A stretch of DNA of 64,000 nt from Sedimentibacter saalensis (GCF_007830175.1 NZ_VLKH01000001.1:186001-250000), one strand, 5' to 3'. Counted from the first letter of the stretch, positions 25,624 to 35,371 are shown. The notes: generated by a model not told the origin, from the letters alone. Program-made: numbers and translations.

Positions 25624-26817
25624 TCACTGCTTATTATTATTAAGATAATCTATGGCACATTGAGCCATAACAGCCGAAGCCTTTGTAAGTATGTCTTCAT
25701 CAATATTAAATCGAGGATTGTGAAGAGGATTTGTCAATCCCTTTGAAGGATTATAAGTACCTATAACAAAGAATGATGCCGGAACCTTAAGCTGAAAATA
25801 CGAAAAATCTTCTCCTCCCATAGTTGGACTGACCATTCTGACTACATTTTCACTTCCTAATATTACTTTACCTGCTTCTTCAATATAACTGTTAATTTCA
25901 TCATTATTTACAACCGGTGGGTAATGTGGGTCATAAATAAATTCATAAGTTGCATCATTTGCTTCGCATACACCCTTAATAATATTTTCTACCATCTTAG
26001 GAACCTTTTCTCTTAACTCATATGTCAGTGTCCTTATAGTTCCTTCCATTTGTACTTTTTCAGGAATTATGTTGTGCGTAGTTCCCCCCTCTATCCTGGA
26101 AATTGTAACAACCGCAGATTCAACAGGACTGATTCTCCTGCTTACTATAGTCTGCAGTGCCATTTGAACCTGGCATGCTGTTGTGATAGGATCTATGCAG
26201 CTGTCAGGCACTCCGCCGTGTCCACCTTTACCATAAATATTAATCAGTATACGGTCAGGTGATGCCATCATTGAGCCATACTTGACTCCTATCTTACCTG
26301 ATTCTAAAGAAGTCCACACATGCGCTCCTATTGCAGCGTCAACATGAGGGTTTTCCAAAGCGCCGTCTTCTATCATCCGTTCTGCCCCGCCGTCATTTTC
26401 TTCATCAGGCTGGAATAAAAATTTTACATTTCCGTGAAGTTCATCTTTATACTGCGACAATATCATTGCTGCTCCAAGCAGCCATGCAGTGTGAGAGTCA
26501 TGTCCACAGGCGTGCATCAGGCCCGGATTTTGAGACTTGTATTCAACATCGTTAAGTTCTTCCATTGCAAGGCAATCCATATCTGCTCTCATGAGTATTG
26601 TTTTTCCTGGATATTTGCCTGTTAATGTACCTATTACTCCTGTTTCTGCCACATTTGTTCTAACTTCAAGTCCTAATTCCCTCAACTTATTTGCCACAAG
26701 TTCTGATGTTCTCTTTTCCTGTCGTCCAATTTCCGGATGAGCGTGTATATCCCTCCTAATCCTTATGAGTTCATCCTTAATTGCTTCTGCACTCTTAAGT
26801 ATGTCTTCCTTTTGCAA
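25624..26817 (-). CDS. M20-family amidohydrolase (second copy), partner of the AbgT transporter
   Basis: A 397-residue zinc hydrolase with HAHPEIG, ADMDCLAMEE, MHACGHDSHTAW, FQPDEENDGGAERM and the late GGEDFSYFQLKVPA motif, as in amidohydrolases that cleave acyl-amino acids or pABA-glutamate. The start is TTG at 26817, 7 bases after GGAGG; an upstream GTG at 26844 has no ribosome site. It precedes the transporter gene by 60 bp and is probably the first gene of the operon. It is not nearly identical to the M20 protein at 22.6 kb. Confidence 0.92.
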   Translation of the reverse strand: MQKEDILKSAEAIKDELIRIRRDIHAHPEIGRQEKRTSELVANKLRELGLEVRTNVAETGVIGTLTGKYPGKTILMRADMDCLAMEELNDVEYKSQNPGLMHACGHDSHTAWLLGAAMILSQYKDELHGNVKFLFQPDEENDGGAERMIEDGALENPHVDAAIGAHVWTSLESGKIGVKYGSMMASPDRILINIYGKGGHGGVPDSCIDPITTACQVQMALQTIVSRRISPVESAVVTISRIEGGTTHNIIPEKVQMEGTIRTLTYELREKVPKMVENIIKGVCEANDATYEFIYDPHYPPVVNNDEINSYIEEAGKVILGSENVVRMVSPTMGGEDFSYFQLKVPASFFVIGTYNPSKGLTNPLHNPRFNIDEDILTKASAVMAQCAIDYLNNNKQ

Positions 26818-27317
26818 AAAACCACCTCCATTCCCAAATTTCACTAAATTGATAGAAGTATAGCATATTAAATAGACACAATCAATAAATAATTTAAATT
26901 TTATACATTTTTTTCTTATGAAAACAATCCTCTTATCAGTAATTATATATAATAAAAAACCGATATATGATTTATTTTTATTCCATTTAAGTTTTCCGGC
27001 ATTAAAATTTGTTTTTAATTTTATATATCTTATGTTTACAAATCACAAAATATGAACATCACATTTTTCTTTAAATTACCGTGGTTTGTCCCAATGATAC
27101 ATAGATTTTATGACCCCTTGATTTTGTCAGTTATTCTAAGTTTATCCATGGTATACGCCATTGAAAACCCTTAATAAAATTATATTAATTTTGCATATAT
27201 TCTAATAAATAAGTCTTTATAATACGGACATATGTACAAAAACAGAGCGGCATAAAAATACCGTTCTGTTTTTATATTTTCATATATAATTGTTGCTCTG
27301 AAATCCTGCTTATTCTG
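26818..27317. other. AT-rich intergenic region with a terminator
   Basis: About 500 bp without a supportable gene. It should hold the promoter of the M20-AbgT pair at its left end. At 27238-27273 AAAAACAGAGCGG pairs with CCGTTCTGTTTTT, a bidirectional-type terminator that ends the proBA transcript. I see nothing else. Confidence 0.7.
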
Positions 27318-28562
27318 CTATCTGATTTGTCCGTTTCCGTAAATTATATACTTTGAAGTTGTAAGTTCCTTAAGGCCCATGGGACCTCTGGCATGCATTT
27401 TTTGAGTGCTTATTCCTATTTCTGCTCCAAATCCAAATTCAAATCCGTCAGTGAACCTTGTTGACGCATTGACGTAGACGCAAGCAGCATCCACCTGGTT
27501 TAAAAATCTCTGTGAATTTGTGTAGCTTTCAGTCACGATTGTCTCAGAATGTCCCGTTCCGTACTTGTTGATGTGTTTGATTGCTTCATCTATGCTTTCA
27601 ACTACCTTGACTGAAATAATGAGGTCGAGAAATTCTGTCCCATAATCTTCCACTGTTGCTGGAATTACATCGCTGCATATTTTCACTGTTTCTTCACAGC
27701 CTCTTACCTGAACATTTTTTTCCTTCAGTCTTTTAACTGCTTCAGCCATGAATTTGTCCTTGATATTTTTATGTACAAGGAGACTTTCACATGCGTTGCA
27801 AACGGAAGTTCTTGATGTCTTTGCATTTATGAGGATGCTGTACGCCATTTCAATGTCTGCAAACTCATCTACATACACGTGGCAGTTTCCTGTTCCTGTC
27901 TCTATGACAGGAACCGTAGCATTTGCGAGAGTTGTCTTAATCAGTCCTGCTCCGCCCCTTGGTATGAGCACATCAAGATAATCATTGAGTTTCATGAACT
28001 GTGAGGCTGTTTCCCTTGAAGTGTCTTCTACAAGCTCTATGGCGCCTTCATGTATTCCTGCCTGTGCAAGAGACATTTTCATGATTTTCACCAGTTCCTT
28101 GTTTGAATTGATGGCATCACTTGATCCTCTTAACATGACTGCATTTGATGACTTAAGACATAGAGAGGCAGCATCCACAGTAACATTAGGTCTTGATTCA
28201 TAAATTATCCCTATTACACCTAAAGGAACTCTCTTTTGTCCTATGAGAAGACCATTTGGTCTTTTTTTCATGGACATTACTTCACCAACAGGATCTTCTA
28301 GTTCAGCAATCTGCCTTACACCTTCAGCAATTGATGCTATTCTTTCCTCATTGAGCATGAGCCTGTCAACCATCTGAGAACCCATTCCCTTGTCCATGTA
28401 ATTTTTGATATCCAGTTCGTTTTTTTCAATTATTTCAGCCGAATGGAGCACGAGGTTTTCTGCTATTTTTTTCAATGCATCATTTTTCAGCTGAGTTGAG
28501 ATGTTCATGAGCTCGTAAGAAGCTTCTTTTGCATTTTTTCCCTTTGCTTTAAGTTCTGACAT
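27318..28562 (-). CDS. proA: Gamma-glutamyl phosphate reductase
   Basis: The NADPH-dependent second enzyme of proline synthesis from glutamate. The 414-residue protein has the aldehyde-dehydrogenase fold with GVIGIIYESRPNVTVDAA, LRGSSDAINSN, PRGGAGLI, TGTGNCHVYVD and the catalytic cysteine in SVCNACESLLVH. Length and motifs match ProA. Its ATG follows the proB stop directly (TAAATG), with GGAG inside the end of proB, so translation is coupled. Confidence 0.97.
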   Translation of the reverse strand: MSELKAKGKNAKEASYELMNISTQLKNDALKKIAENLVLHSAEIIEKNELDIKNYMDKGMGSQMVDRLMLNEERIASIAEGVRQIAELEDPVGEVMSMKKRPNGLLIGQKRVPLGVIGIIYESRPNVTVDAASLCLKSSNAVMLRGSSDAINSNKELVKIMKMSLAQAGIHEGAIELVEDTSRETASQFMKLNDYLDVLIPRGGAGLIKTTLANATVPVIETGTGNCHVYVDEFADIEMAYSILINAKTSRTSVCNACESLLVHKNIKDKFMAEAVKRLKEKNVQVRGCEETVKICSDVIPATVEDYGTEFLDLIISVKVVESIDEAIKHINKYGTGHSETIVTESYTNSQRFLNQVDAACVYVNASTRFTDGFEFGFGAEIGISTQKMHARGPMGLKELTTSKYIIYGNGQIR

Positions 28563-29369
28563 TTACTTACTCTCCTTCTTTAGAAATAATGTTCCCACAG
28601 CCTTTCCGTCAAGCACATCATATATAAGTTCAGGACTTTTGCCGTTTACTATTGCCATATCAATGCCGCTTGCAACTGCTATCTTTGCTGCAGCGATCTT
28701 TGTTGCCATGCCGCCTGTTCCTACCAAACTTTGCGAACCCCCTGCGACGCTTTCAATTTCTTCAGTAATTTCCCTTACAACAGGGATTAATTTTGCATCA
28801 GGATTGTTTTGAGGATTGCTGTCATACAACCCATCAATGTCACTTAATATAATGAGCAAATCAGCACACACAATCTTTGCCGTAACAGCCGACAATGTGT
28901 CATTGTCACCGTATACAAGTTCTTCTATTGCAACGCTGTCATTTTCATTTACAATGGGAATAACATTGTATGTGAACAATGTTTCAAACGTATTTGTTAC
29001 ATTCTCCTTAAGCAGTGGATTCTCAGTTATATCCCTTGTCAAAAGAAGCTGAGAAACTGTCTGGTTGTATTGTGAAAAAACCTTGTCGTAGGCAAACATG
29101 AGTTCACATTGTCCCACAGAGGCTGCTGCCTGTTTTTCCTTTGTTGTCTTTGGTCTTTCCTTTAAGCCCAGTTTTGATACTCCGGCTGCCACTGCTGCAG
29201 ATGTTACAAGAACCACATCTGTGCCTTCATTCTTAATATCACTCAGCACCATTGCAATCTTGTCCATCATTCTGAGATTTAACTTGCCCGTGTCATGAGT
29301 GAGTGTTGAACTTCCCACTTTCACAACTATTCTTTTGTGTCTTTTATCTGAAATGTTATTGATTTTCAT
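28563..29369 (-). CDS. proB: Glutamate 5-kinase
   Basis: Phosphorylates glutamate to glutamyl-5-phosphate, the committed step of proline synthesis. The 268-residue protein has the amino-acid-kinase fold: VVKVGSSTLTH, VTSAAVAAG, VNENDSVAIEEL, FGDNDTLSA-like GDNDTLSAVTA, LSDIDGLYDSNP and GTGGMATKIAAAK. The C-terminal PUA domain of longer ProB proteins is absent, as in several Clostridia. The start at 29369 follows GAGGAAGACA. It is the first gene of proBA and is divergent from hflK. Confidence 0.96.
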   Translation of the reverse strand: MKINNISDKRHKRIVVKVGSSTLTHDTGKLNLRMMDKIAMVLSDIKNEGTDVVLVTSAAVAAGVSKLGLKERPKTTKEKQAAASVGQCELMFAYDKVFSQYNQTVSQLLLTRDITENPLLKENVTNTFETLFTYNVIPIVNENDSVAIEELVYGDNDTLSAVTAKIVCADLLIILSDIDGLYDSNPQNNPDAKLIPVVREITEEIESVAGGSQSLVGTGGMATKIAAAKIAVASGIDMAIVNGKSPELIYDVLDGKAVGTLFLKKESK

Positions 29370-29498
29370 TGTCTTCCTCGTCTTATATAATCTTATGTTA
29401 CATTTTAACAACTTTCCTGAGAATTGCAATGTTTTTTTAAAACAGCCCCAAAGCCTCCATTACTTTACGACAATTTAATTGCATTTTTTGGACTTAGA

Positions 29499-29603
29499 GT
29501 CAAAAACAAGCGCTGTTTTTTGACGTTAAGCAATCATTTTTATGCTATTATGCACTATATTTTTTACGCACAAAACTTCAAGTGTTACCCTTAAGTTTTG
29601 TGC
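29499..29603. other. Two hairpins in the proB-hflK divergent intergenic region
   Basis: In the 445-bp gap, GTCAAAAACA pairs with TGTTTTTTGAC (29499-29524, one bulge), and GCACAAAACTT pairs perfectly with AAGTTTTGTGC (29568-29603). Neither has a strong T-tail. They may be leftover repeat pieces, operators or RNA leaders. Confidence 0.5.
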
Positions 29604-29704
29604 ATTATTTAACATTAAAAATCTTCCCTTGACTTTATCAATTGAATTTTACCATATCCTTCTTTAAGCACATACTTTAAAAAAGCTGAATAGATAATAA
29701 TATC

Positions 29705-29733
29705 TTGGATATATATGATATTTATGATATAAT
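29705..29733 (+). promoter_or_regulatory. Sigma-A promoter of hflKC
   Basis: TTGGAT (29705-29710), 17-bp spacer, TATAAT (29728-29733), about 80 bp upstream of hflK. Confidence 0.75.
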
Positions 29734-29814
29734 TCAAATACCAATACTTTGTAAACTAAGTCAGCATTGACTACGTTAAAATTGCATTATTGGGAAATCG
29801 TTTAAGGGGGAACT

Positions 29815-30873
29815 ATGGATTACAGAGAATTGCTTTTTAAATTGCAAGGCTTTTTACAAAAGCAAAAAGAAAAGGGATTTGAAAATCCCGAATTTAAAGA
29901 AAAAAAACCAAGACGCAAATTCCATGGTAAGACTTTTTTGGTCTTGCCGCTGGTAATTGTTGCTGTATATGCAATACTGTCATGCCAGTACACTGTTGAA
30001 GAAACAGAACAAGCTGTTGTTACAACTCTAGGTAAGGTGACAAGCGTCGAAAGTGCAGGGCTGCACTTTAAGCTGCCATATCCCATACAGGGAGTAACAA
30101 AGGTTGAAGTAAACAGAACTCAAAAGTTACAGATTGGTTACAAAAGCGGCAGCGAGAATCAAGGCTACTCAGATAATACTTCGGTACCAGACGAAGCAAA
30201 AATGATTACCGGAGATTTCAACATTGTAAACATCGACTTCTTCATTGAATGGAAAATTTCTGATCCGGTTAAGTTTTTGTACAATTCTGACGAACCTTCA
30301 CAAATTTTGAAGATGATTTCACAGTCATCAGCAAGAAGCATAATAGGTTCCAAGAATGTAGACGGTGTTCTTACTACTGAAAAATCAATAATACAGGCAG
30401 AAATCAAAGAAAAGATAGTGAACAAGCTTGGAAATTATGATTTGGGAGTACAGGTGCTGGACGTAAAAATCCAGGACAGCCAGCCTCCGACATCAGAAGT
30501 TATAGCTGCATTCAAGGACGTTGAAACAGCAAAACAGGAAAAGGAAACTAGAATCAACGAAGCCCTGGCATATAAAAACAAGACACTGCCTGCAGCAGAA
30601 AGCCGTGCCGACAAACTCATCCGTGATGCAGAAGCGTACAAGGAATCCAGAATCAACGCAGCAAGAGGCGATGTTGCAAAATTCAACGCCATGTACACCG
30701 AGTATGCCAAAAATAAAAGTATAACCAAGACAAGAATGTATCTGGAAACAATCGAAGAAATATTGCCGGGAGTTACAGTCTATGTTGATTCCACTGAAGG
30801 CGGAGTTGAAAAAATGCTTCCATTGAAAAGCTTCACCACAGATACTGAAACTACAACAGGAGGTGCAAACTAA
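29815..30873 (+). CDS. hflK: HflK, membrane SPFH protein modulating FtsH
   Basis: A 352-residue protein with a cytoplasmic N-terminal tail, one membrane helix (about 38-56), then the SPFH/band-7 domain (EETEQAVVTTLGKV, GLHFKLPYPI, VDFFIEWKI-like NIDFFIEWKISDP) and a long helical region (about 230-320). HflK and HflC form the large ring that encloses FtsH protease and limits its access to membrane substrates. AAGGGGG precedes the ATG. The stop overlaps the hflC ATG (TAATG). Confidence 0.95.
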   Translation: MDYRELLFKLQGFLQKQKEKGFENPEFKEKKPRRKFHGKTFLVLPLVIVAVYAILSCQYTVEETEQAVVTTLGKVTSVESAGLHFKLPYPIQGVTKVEVNRTQKLQIGYKSGSENQGYSDNTSVPDEAKMITGDFNIVNIDFFIEWKISDPVKFLYNSDEPSQILKMISQSSARSIIGSKNVDGVLTTEKSIIQAEIKEKIVNKLGNYDLGVQVLDVKIQDSQPPTSEVIAAFKDVETAKQEKETRINEALAYKNKTLPAAESRADKLIRDAEAYKESRINAARGDVAKFNAMYTEYAKNKSITKTRMYLETIEEILPGVTVYVDSTEGGVEKMLPLKSFTTDTETTTGGAN

Positions 30874-31778
30874 TGCAGGAAACTAACGAACCTAAAAAGA
30901 AAAGCAGCCTCGGCGCCATCCTCAAATTGCTCATATTAATCATATTATTTGTTGCAGTTACAAACACTGCATACATTGTCCGTGAAAATGAATATGCATA
31001 TGTTACAAGATTTTCAAAATTTGTAAAAATACAGGATACAGCAGGAATTCACTTCAAGGTTCCAATGCTTGACAAGGTTGAAACAATTCCGCAGTACAGA
31101 ATGATGTACGACATACCACCTTCAGAAGTTCTCACCGGAGACAAGAAGACATTGGTTGTTGACAATTTTGCAGTGTGGAGAATTGATGACCCTCCTAAAT
31201 TCATGAAAACAGTAAGCAGAATCTCTGAAATGGAAAACCGTATTGATGCAGTTGTTTACAGTGCAGTTAAAAATACACTGGGAACAATGAATCAAGCTGA
31301 TATTATAAATTCAGATAAAGGAAGCATCGATTACGTCAATGTTAAAATCACGGAAATAGTAAATGCACAACTTAAAAATTACGGAGTTTCAACAATTGCC
31401 GTTGAAATTAAAAGGCTTGACCTTCCTTCAGACAATGAATCTGCAGTATACAACAGAATGGTTTCTGAAAGAACACAAATGGCCGAAAGCTACAGGGCAG
31501 ATGGAAATCTGGAAGCCAGCAAAGTTGTCAATGAAACAGACAAAGAAGTTGGAATACTTCTGTCAAAGGCAGAAGCAACAGCAGAAGAGCTCAAGGGACA
31601 AGGCGAAGGTGAATACATGAAAATCATAGCAGATGCATACTCAACAGAAGACAGAGCAAGCTATTATGAATTCATACGCAGTCTTGAAGCTTTGAAAGCC
31701 ACCATGAAAGGTGACAAAACAATATTCCTTCCGGCAGACAGCTACATCGTAAGAGTTCTGAACGGTTCACTGGAATAA
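30873..31778 (+). CDS. hflC: HflC, membrane SPFH protein modulating FtsH
   Basis: A 301-residue partner of HflK: membrane helix at about 14-34, SPFH domain (VRENEYAYVTRFSKFVKI, GIHFKVPMLDKVETIP, DNFAVWRIDDP), helical arm with ERTQMAESYRADG and a final FLPADSYIVRVL. It is translationally coupled to hflK. It should be exposed on the outer face of the membrane and assemble with HflK in alternating fashion. Confidence 0.95.
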   Translation: MQETNEPKKKSSLGAILKLLILIILFVAVTNTAYIVRENEYAYVTRFSKFVKIQDTAGIHFKVPMLDKVETIPQYRMMYDIPPSEVLTGDKKTLVVDNFAVWRIDDPPKFMKTVSRISEMENRIDAVVYSAVKNTLGTMNQADIINSDKGSIDYVNVKITEIVNAQLKNYGVSTIAVEIKRLDLPSDNESAVYNRMVSERTQMAESYRADGNLEASKVVNETDKEVGILLSKAEATAEELKGQGEGEYMKIIADAYSTEDRASYYEFIRSLEALKATMKGDKTIFLPADSYIVRVLNGSLE

Positions 31779-31795
31779 GTAACTAATCATTAAAT

Positions 31796-31837
31796 AAAGG
31801 CGGCAATTTATGACTATCCATAAACTGCCGCTTTTAA
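31796..31837 (+). terminator. Terminator of hflKC
   Basis: AAAGGCGGCAATTTATG pairs with CATAAACTGCCGCTTTT around a six-base loop, just after the hflC stop. Confidence 0.8.
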
Positions 31838-31865
31838 ATTTCATACTTATGTCTTGAATTAAGTG

Positions 31866-31909
31866 TTTAAAAACAGAACCTTGAAAATTATATATATTCC
31901 AAGGTTCTG
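31866..31909 (-). terminator. Terminator of the reductase lipoprotein gene
   Basis: On the minus strand CAGAACCTTG and CAAGGTTCTG form a perfect 10-bp stem, followed by TTTTTA. Confidence 0.82.
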
Positions 31910-31938
31910 CCTACTTATTTTAACATTTTAAACTACTA

Positions 31939-33879
31939 TTACTTAACAAAATCAGGAACATTTCCTGTCACTGAAACTTCACCTGCAATGTATCCATGAA
32001 CCATGGCATCCGGAATAGCATTAGAGCCAAGTCTGTTTGTTCCGTGTACACCTCCGGTAACTTCTCCTGCAGCATAAAGACCAGGTATTACCTTGCCCCA
32101 TATATCCTGTACTTCTGTTCTTTCAGTTATTGTAAGTCCTCCCATTGTATGGTGAACTGAAGGCCACTGAGGAATTGCATAGTATGGACCTTTATCTGTT
32201 TTCAGCATTACACCTTTGTCTATAACTTTTCCAAAGTCAGGGTCCTTGCCTGCATCAATATATCCGTTGTGAGTATCAATAGTAGCTTTTAAAGTTTCGC
32301 CGCTCATGTTGATTGATTTTTCCTTGTATTGATGAGCATTTATTATTTCAGCAAGTTCTTCCAAAGTATCTGCTTTGAATATACGTTCAGCTTCCATGCC
32401 GCTTTGAAGCTGTGATTCTGTAATGAATCCCGCCTTGTCAACTATATCCTGTCCGAATATTGAGAATGTTGGGAATCCGCCGCTTTCCTGCGCTGCTCTT
32501 GAGCATACGTCACGTCTTTCACCTTCATTTACATATCTCTTTCCATTTACATCAACATAAACAATTCCTGAACTTGGACCACTGAAAGGAATTACAGCAT
32601 ATGCATCCAAAACTCCGTTGTTTGGATTAGCAAATGGATAAAGTTGAATGTAAGACATTTGTGTAGTGTTTGCTCCAACTTCCTGTGCCATTATTATACC
32701 TTCGCCTGTTGCTCCTACATGGTTTGTAGTAGGCAGATCAGCAGTGAGGGCAGGCACGTGTTTTGAACGCATTTCAACGTTTCCACTGAATCCTCCTGTT
32801 GTAAGGATAACACCTTTTTCTGCCTTAACATTTTTAACGCCGTCTTTTGTTTCAATTTTTATACCTATTACTCTTTGTTCACCTGTTGTCTCTCTGTATA
32901 TCTGAGTCATCTTGGTGTTCAGCATAACTTCAGTTGAAGTTTTTTCAAGCATTTTCTTTTGAACAGCAACAATGTCTGCTCCTATGCCGTTAATTGTAGT
33001 ATATGTACGATAACCGTAGTGTCCGCCTGGTCTGGTAATGGATTCACGCACTTGAAGTCCGTTATCTAGCAGCATGTTAAGCATTACAGGTGAACCATAA
33101 ACAAAGTTTTTAACCAACTTCACATCACCCATATAGTCTCCGCCCTTAATGGTATCCTCAATATGTTTTTCTGCTGTATCTGGTTGAAGACCTAGCTTAG
33201 TGTAAAGTTCGTCTGCTATCTTACTTGTATAAGAAGCATAAACGCCGCCGTTTATTTGTGAGTTTCCGCCTAATACCGGCATTTTATCTATAAGAAGTGT
33301 GCTTGCACCTTGAGTGGATGCATTGTAAGCAGCTGATAATCCTGCAAATCCTCCGCCTATAACAACTACGTCATAAGTCATATCCCATGTAGACGGTAAA
33401 TCCTTTGTTCCCATAGGTGGTCTTGCATCATCTGCTGTCTCTGCTGCAGCTTCTGCAATATCAAATTCAGCAACAACTCCGCCTGCCATTTCAATTGCTT
33501 TAGTAGCTGCTTCAATTATGGCGCTGCTTGTTCTGGTAGCTCCGGTAACAACATCAATACCAATGCTTTGCTTTTCTACAATTTTTGCCGGTATTTCTTT
33601 TAATGCAGCATCAGAAACTCCCTGAGTTTCACTTTGTGATACAACCTCAACTGCTTCAATAGCCTTTTCGCTTAATGTTACTTTCACTTTCATCGGATGC
33701 ATACCAGTAACATCAACAACATACTCTCCTGCTTTCATAGGAGTGATGTTCACTTCCTGTTTTGGTTCCTCTTTTTGCTCTGGTGTCGTGGTATCGGTTG
33801 TTTTTGGTGCGCAAGCTGCCATGGAAAACATCATGCACAAAACAAGAATTAATGATACAACCTTTAATGCCTTTTTCAT
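31939..33879 (-). CDS. Extracytoplasmic FMN/FAD reductase lipoprotein (fumarate/urocanate-reductase type)
   Basis: A 646-residue lipoprotein: lipobox SMAAC (C23), then an FMN-binding domain (about 50-135) with the flavinylation motif DVVTGAT (T115, the site ApbE modifies), then an FAD-dependent reductase domain (about 165-640) with VVVIGGGFAGLSAAY, LGGNSQINGG, VHHTMGGLTI and GEVTGGVHGTNRLGSNA. The family reduces fumarate, urocanate, methacrylate or other enoates outside the membrane. Heme domains are absent, so electrons probably arrive by a flavin route. The true acceptor is unknown. GGAGG precedes the ATG. No apbE lies in the window. Confidence 0.9.
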   Translation of the reverse strand: MKKALKVVSLILVLCMMFSMAACAPKTTDTTTPEQKEEPKQEVNITPMKAGEYVVDVTGMHPMKVKVTLSEKAIEAVEVVSQSETQGVSDAALKEIPAKIVEKQSIGIDVVTGATRTSSAIIEAATKAIEMAGGVVAEFDIAEAAAETADDARPPMGTKDLPSTWDMTYDVVVIGGGFAGLSAAYNASTQGASTLLIDKMPVLGGNSQINGGVYASYTSKIADELYTKLGLQPDTAEKHIEDTIKGGDYMGDVKLVKNFVYGSPVMLNMLLDNGLQVRESITRPGGHYGYRTYTTINGIGADIVAVQKKMLEKTSTEVMLNTKMTQIYRETTGEQRVIGIKIETKDGVKNVKAEKGVILTTGGFSGNVEMRSKHVPALTADLPTTNHVGATGEGIIMAQEVGANTTQMSYIQLYPFANPNNGVLDAYAVIPFSGPSSGIVYVDVNGKRYVNEGERRDVCSRAAQESGGFPTFSIFGQDIVDKAGFITESQLQSGMEAERIFKADTLEELAEIINAHQYKEKSINMSGETLKATIDTHNGYIDAGKDPDFGKVIDKGVMLKTDKGPYYAIPQWPSVHHTMGGLTITERTEVQDIWGKVIPGLYAAGEVTGGVHGTNRLGSNAIPDAMVHGYIAGEVSVTGNVPDFVK

Positions 33880-34434
33880 TTACCCTTCCTCCAATTTATT
33901 TTATTGTTGAATTCTATTGAAGCCTTCCGAACCAATGCACAATATAAATGTATAAACTACGTTCAAAGACATCAGAATCTTCAATAAATTCTTATATAGT
34001 AATGGCCTATATTTCACTTAGCCAAAACTGCCACATATGTACACTTGCAATATCGACTAAATATTAACACTTATAGGTATTATTGTCAATCGTTTAACAA
34101 TAAAAAATAATAATATATTTTTATTATTTATGCACTTTATCATTCATTTTTCTAAAATAAAACGCTCTATAATAGGACATTCTTCACCGAACTGACTCAT
34201 ATTTATGCGTTGACTTCATTGTTATGTTAGGTTGTTCAATAAATTTAAATAAAATATAAACTCAAGTTCGACAATATTCGATATTTTTTTAACTATTATA
34301 TGTATTATGTTAATTTATTAAAATGGTATATTTGCTTTCAAATAAGTATGAGTTGTTCATTATCTAAATAAAAAGAGACCGAAGCATAAATCAATCTCAG
34401 CTACGGTCCTTTTATTAATTTTAATTACATTAAA
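33880..34434. other. AT-rich upstream region of the reductase gene
   Basis: About 550 bp without a supportable gene. It contains an AT palindrome (34105-34136) and, at the right end, the terminator of the nitroreductase gene. I found no -24/-12 element. Its length suggests a regulated promoter. Confidence 0.5.
34370..34408 (-). terminator. Terminator of the nitroreductase gene
   Basis: On the minus strand GACCGTAGC pairs with GCTTCGGTC (one mismatch) and CTTTTTATTT follows. Confidence 0.75.
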
Positions 34435-34956
34435 TTACTTCACAAAGAAAACTCGGTTGTCATTTCTTGCCGGAGGTGCAGGCAGTTCACAGTCAGGATA
34501 TCCCAGAGTGAGTGCACCAACTCCTATGAAGTCTCCTTCAACTCCCCATTCCTTTAGAAGAGCTAATCCTTCTTCACTTTCAAACATCTGTTTTTCCCTG
34601 TGTACCCAGCATGCTCCCAGTCCCAGTGAATATGCTGCATTGTACATGTTTCCCAGAGCAAGGCTTCCGTCTTCAACTGGTGTTCGTTTATTTTTGTCAG
34701 CCAGCACAAGCACGATTGTAGGAGCACCATAGTATGTATCTATATCTTTTCCGAAAAATTCGGCATTCATCTTTGTAAGTTTTTTAATCACATCTTTGTT
34801 CTGAACAACAATGAATACAGCAGACTGTTGATTGGCTCCGCTTGGTGCATATAATCCTGCTTCTAAAACAGCATTCAGTTCTCCATCAGTTATTTGTTCC
34901 TGTTTGTACTTTCTTATAGTTCTTCTTTTAATCATTGAGTTAATAGTTTCATTCAT
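34435..34956 (-). CDS. Nitroreductase-family FMN protein
   Basis: A 173-residue protein of the short nitroreductase type. The N-terminal SMIKRRTIRKYKQEQI and APSGANQQ bind the FMN phosphate; the central SLALGNMYNAAYSLGLGACWV and the C-terminal GVGALTLGYPD are family motifs. The family uses NAD(P)H to reduce nitro, quinone or flavin substrates, usually as a dimer. TGAGG lies upstream of the ATG. Degraded coding fragments lie directly upstream on the same strand. Confidence 0.9.
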   Translation of the reverse strand: MNETINSMIKRRTIRKYKQEQITDGELNAVLEAGLYAPSGANQQSAVFIVVQNKDVIKKLTKMNAEFFGKDIDTYYGAPTIVLVLADKNKRTPVEDGSLALGNMYNAAYSLGLGACWVHREKQMFESEEGLALLKEWGVEGDFIGVGALTLGYPDCELPAPPARNDNRVFFVK

Positions 34957-34994
34957 AATTTTACCTCATAGTTTTTTTATATTTTTAATCATTA

Positions 34995-35057
34995 TTAATC
35001 TTTTATACCAAGCTCCGCGTCCCATACAATTCCAAGTCCTGCAGCACCTAACTCGCG
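34995..35057 (-). pseudogene. Coding fragment, tail of a lost gene
   Basis: The minus strand reads RELGAAGLGIVWDAELGIKD followed by TAA, opening directly after another in-frame stop. The composition is protein-like, but it is too short to identify. It probably belongs with the fragment at 35076-35222. Confidence 0.4.
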
Positions 35058-35075
35058 TTATACAATAGGGAAGTC

Positions 35076-35222
35076 TCACTTCAACGGAAATCTAAGTATT
35101 CTCATGCCCAGAACAGCAAAACTGTCCGGACACGAAATGAATGCATCTGCATAATTACGAAGAATCAGCCATCCCAAAGTGCTTGGTACCCCACAGGCAA
35201 CCCCTTCTCTTTGAATTATCAC
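35076..35222 (-). pseudogene. Coding fragment, decayed gene
   Basis: A 48-residue open stretch on the minus strand reads VIIQREGVACGVPSTLGWL, then ILRNYADAFISCPDSFAVL and GMRILRFPLK before TGA. An in-frame stop lies just upstream and there is no ribosome site at the GTG. Regular hydrophobic spacing and cysteines argue for former coding. I do not recognise the family. With the next fragment it fills most of the 425-bp gap. Confidence 0.45.
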
Positions 35223-35332
35223 TACAATATAACATGATTAAGATTTACTGTAGCAAGCATGCTAATTATTACTAAATACTCCGTCCTACTATTTAATTAT
35301 ATACAAATGCGTACAAAAAGCTATCCCTCAAT

Positions 35333-35371
35333 AAAAAAATGCCAAGACAAGTTAGTCTAAAGCATTTTTTT
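35333..35371 (-). terminator. Terminator of the second reductase lipoprotein gene
   Basis: AAAAAAATGC and GCATTTTTTT, with an inner AGAC/GTCT pair, form a hairpin with a T-run on the minus strand just past the gene's end. Confidence 0.75.

Noticed and set aside
29370..29814. Proline T-box leader before proB
   Set aside because: No T-box sequence or specifier stem-loop seen; the hairpins present lack the required features.
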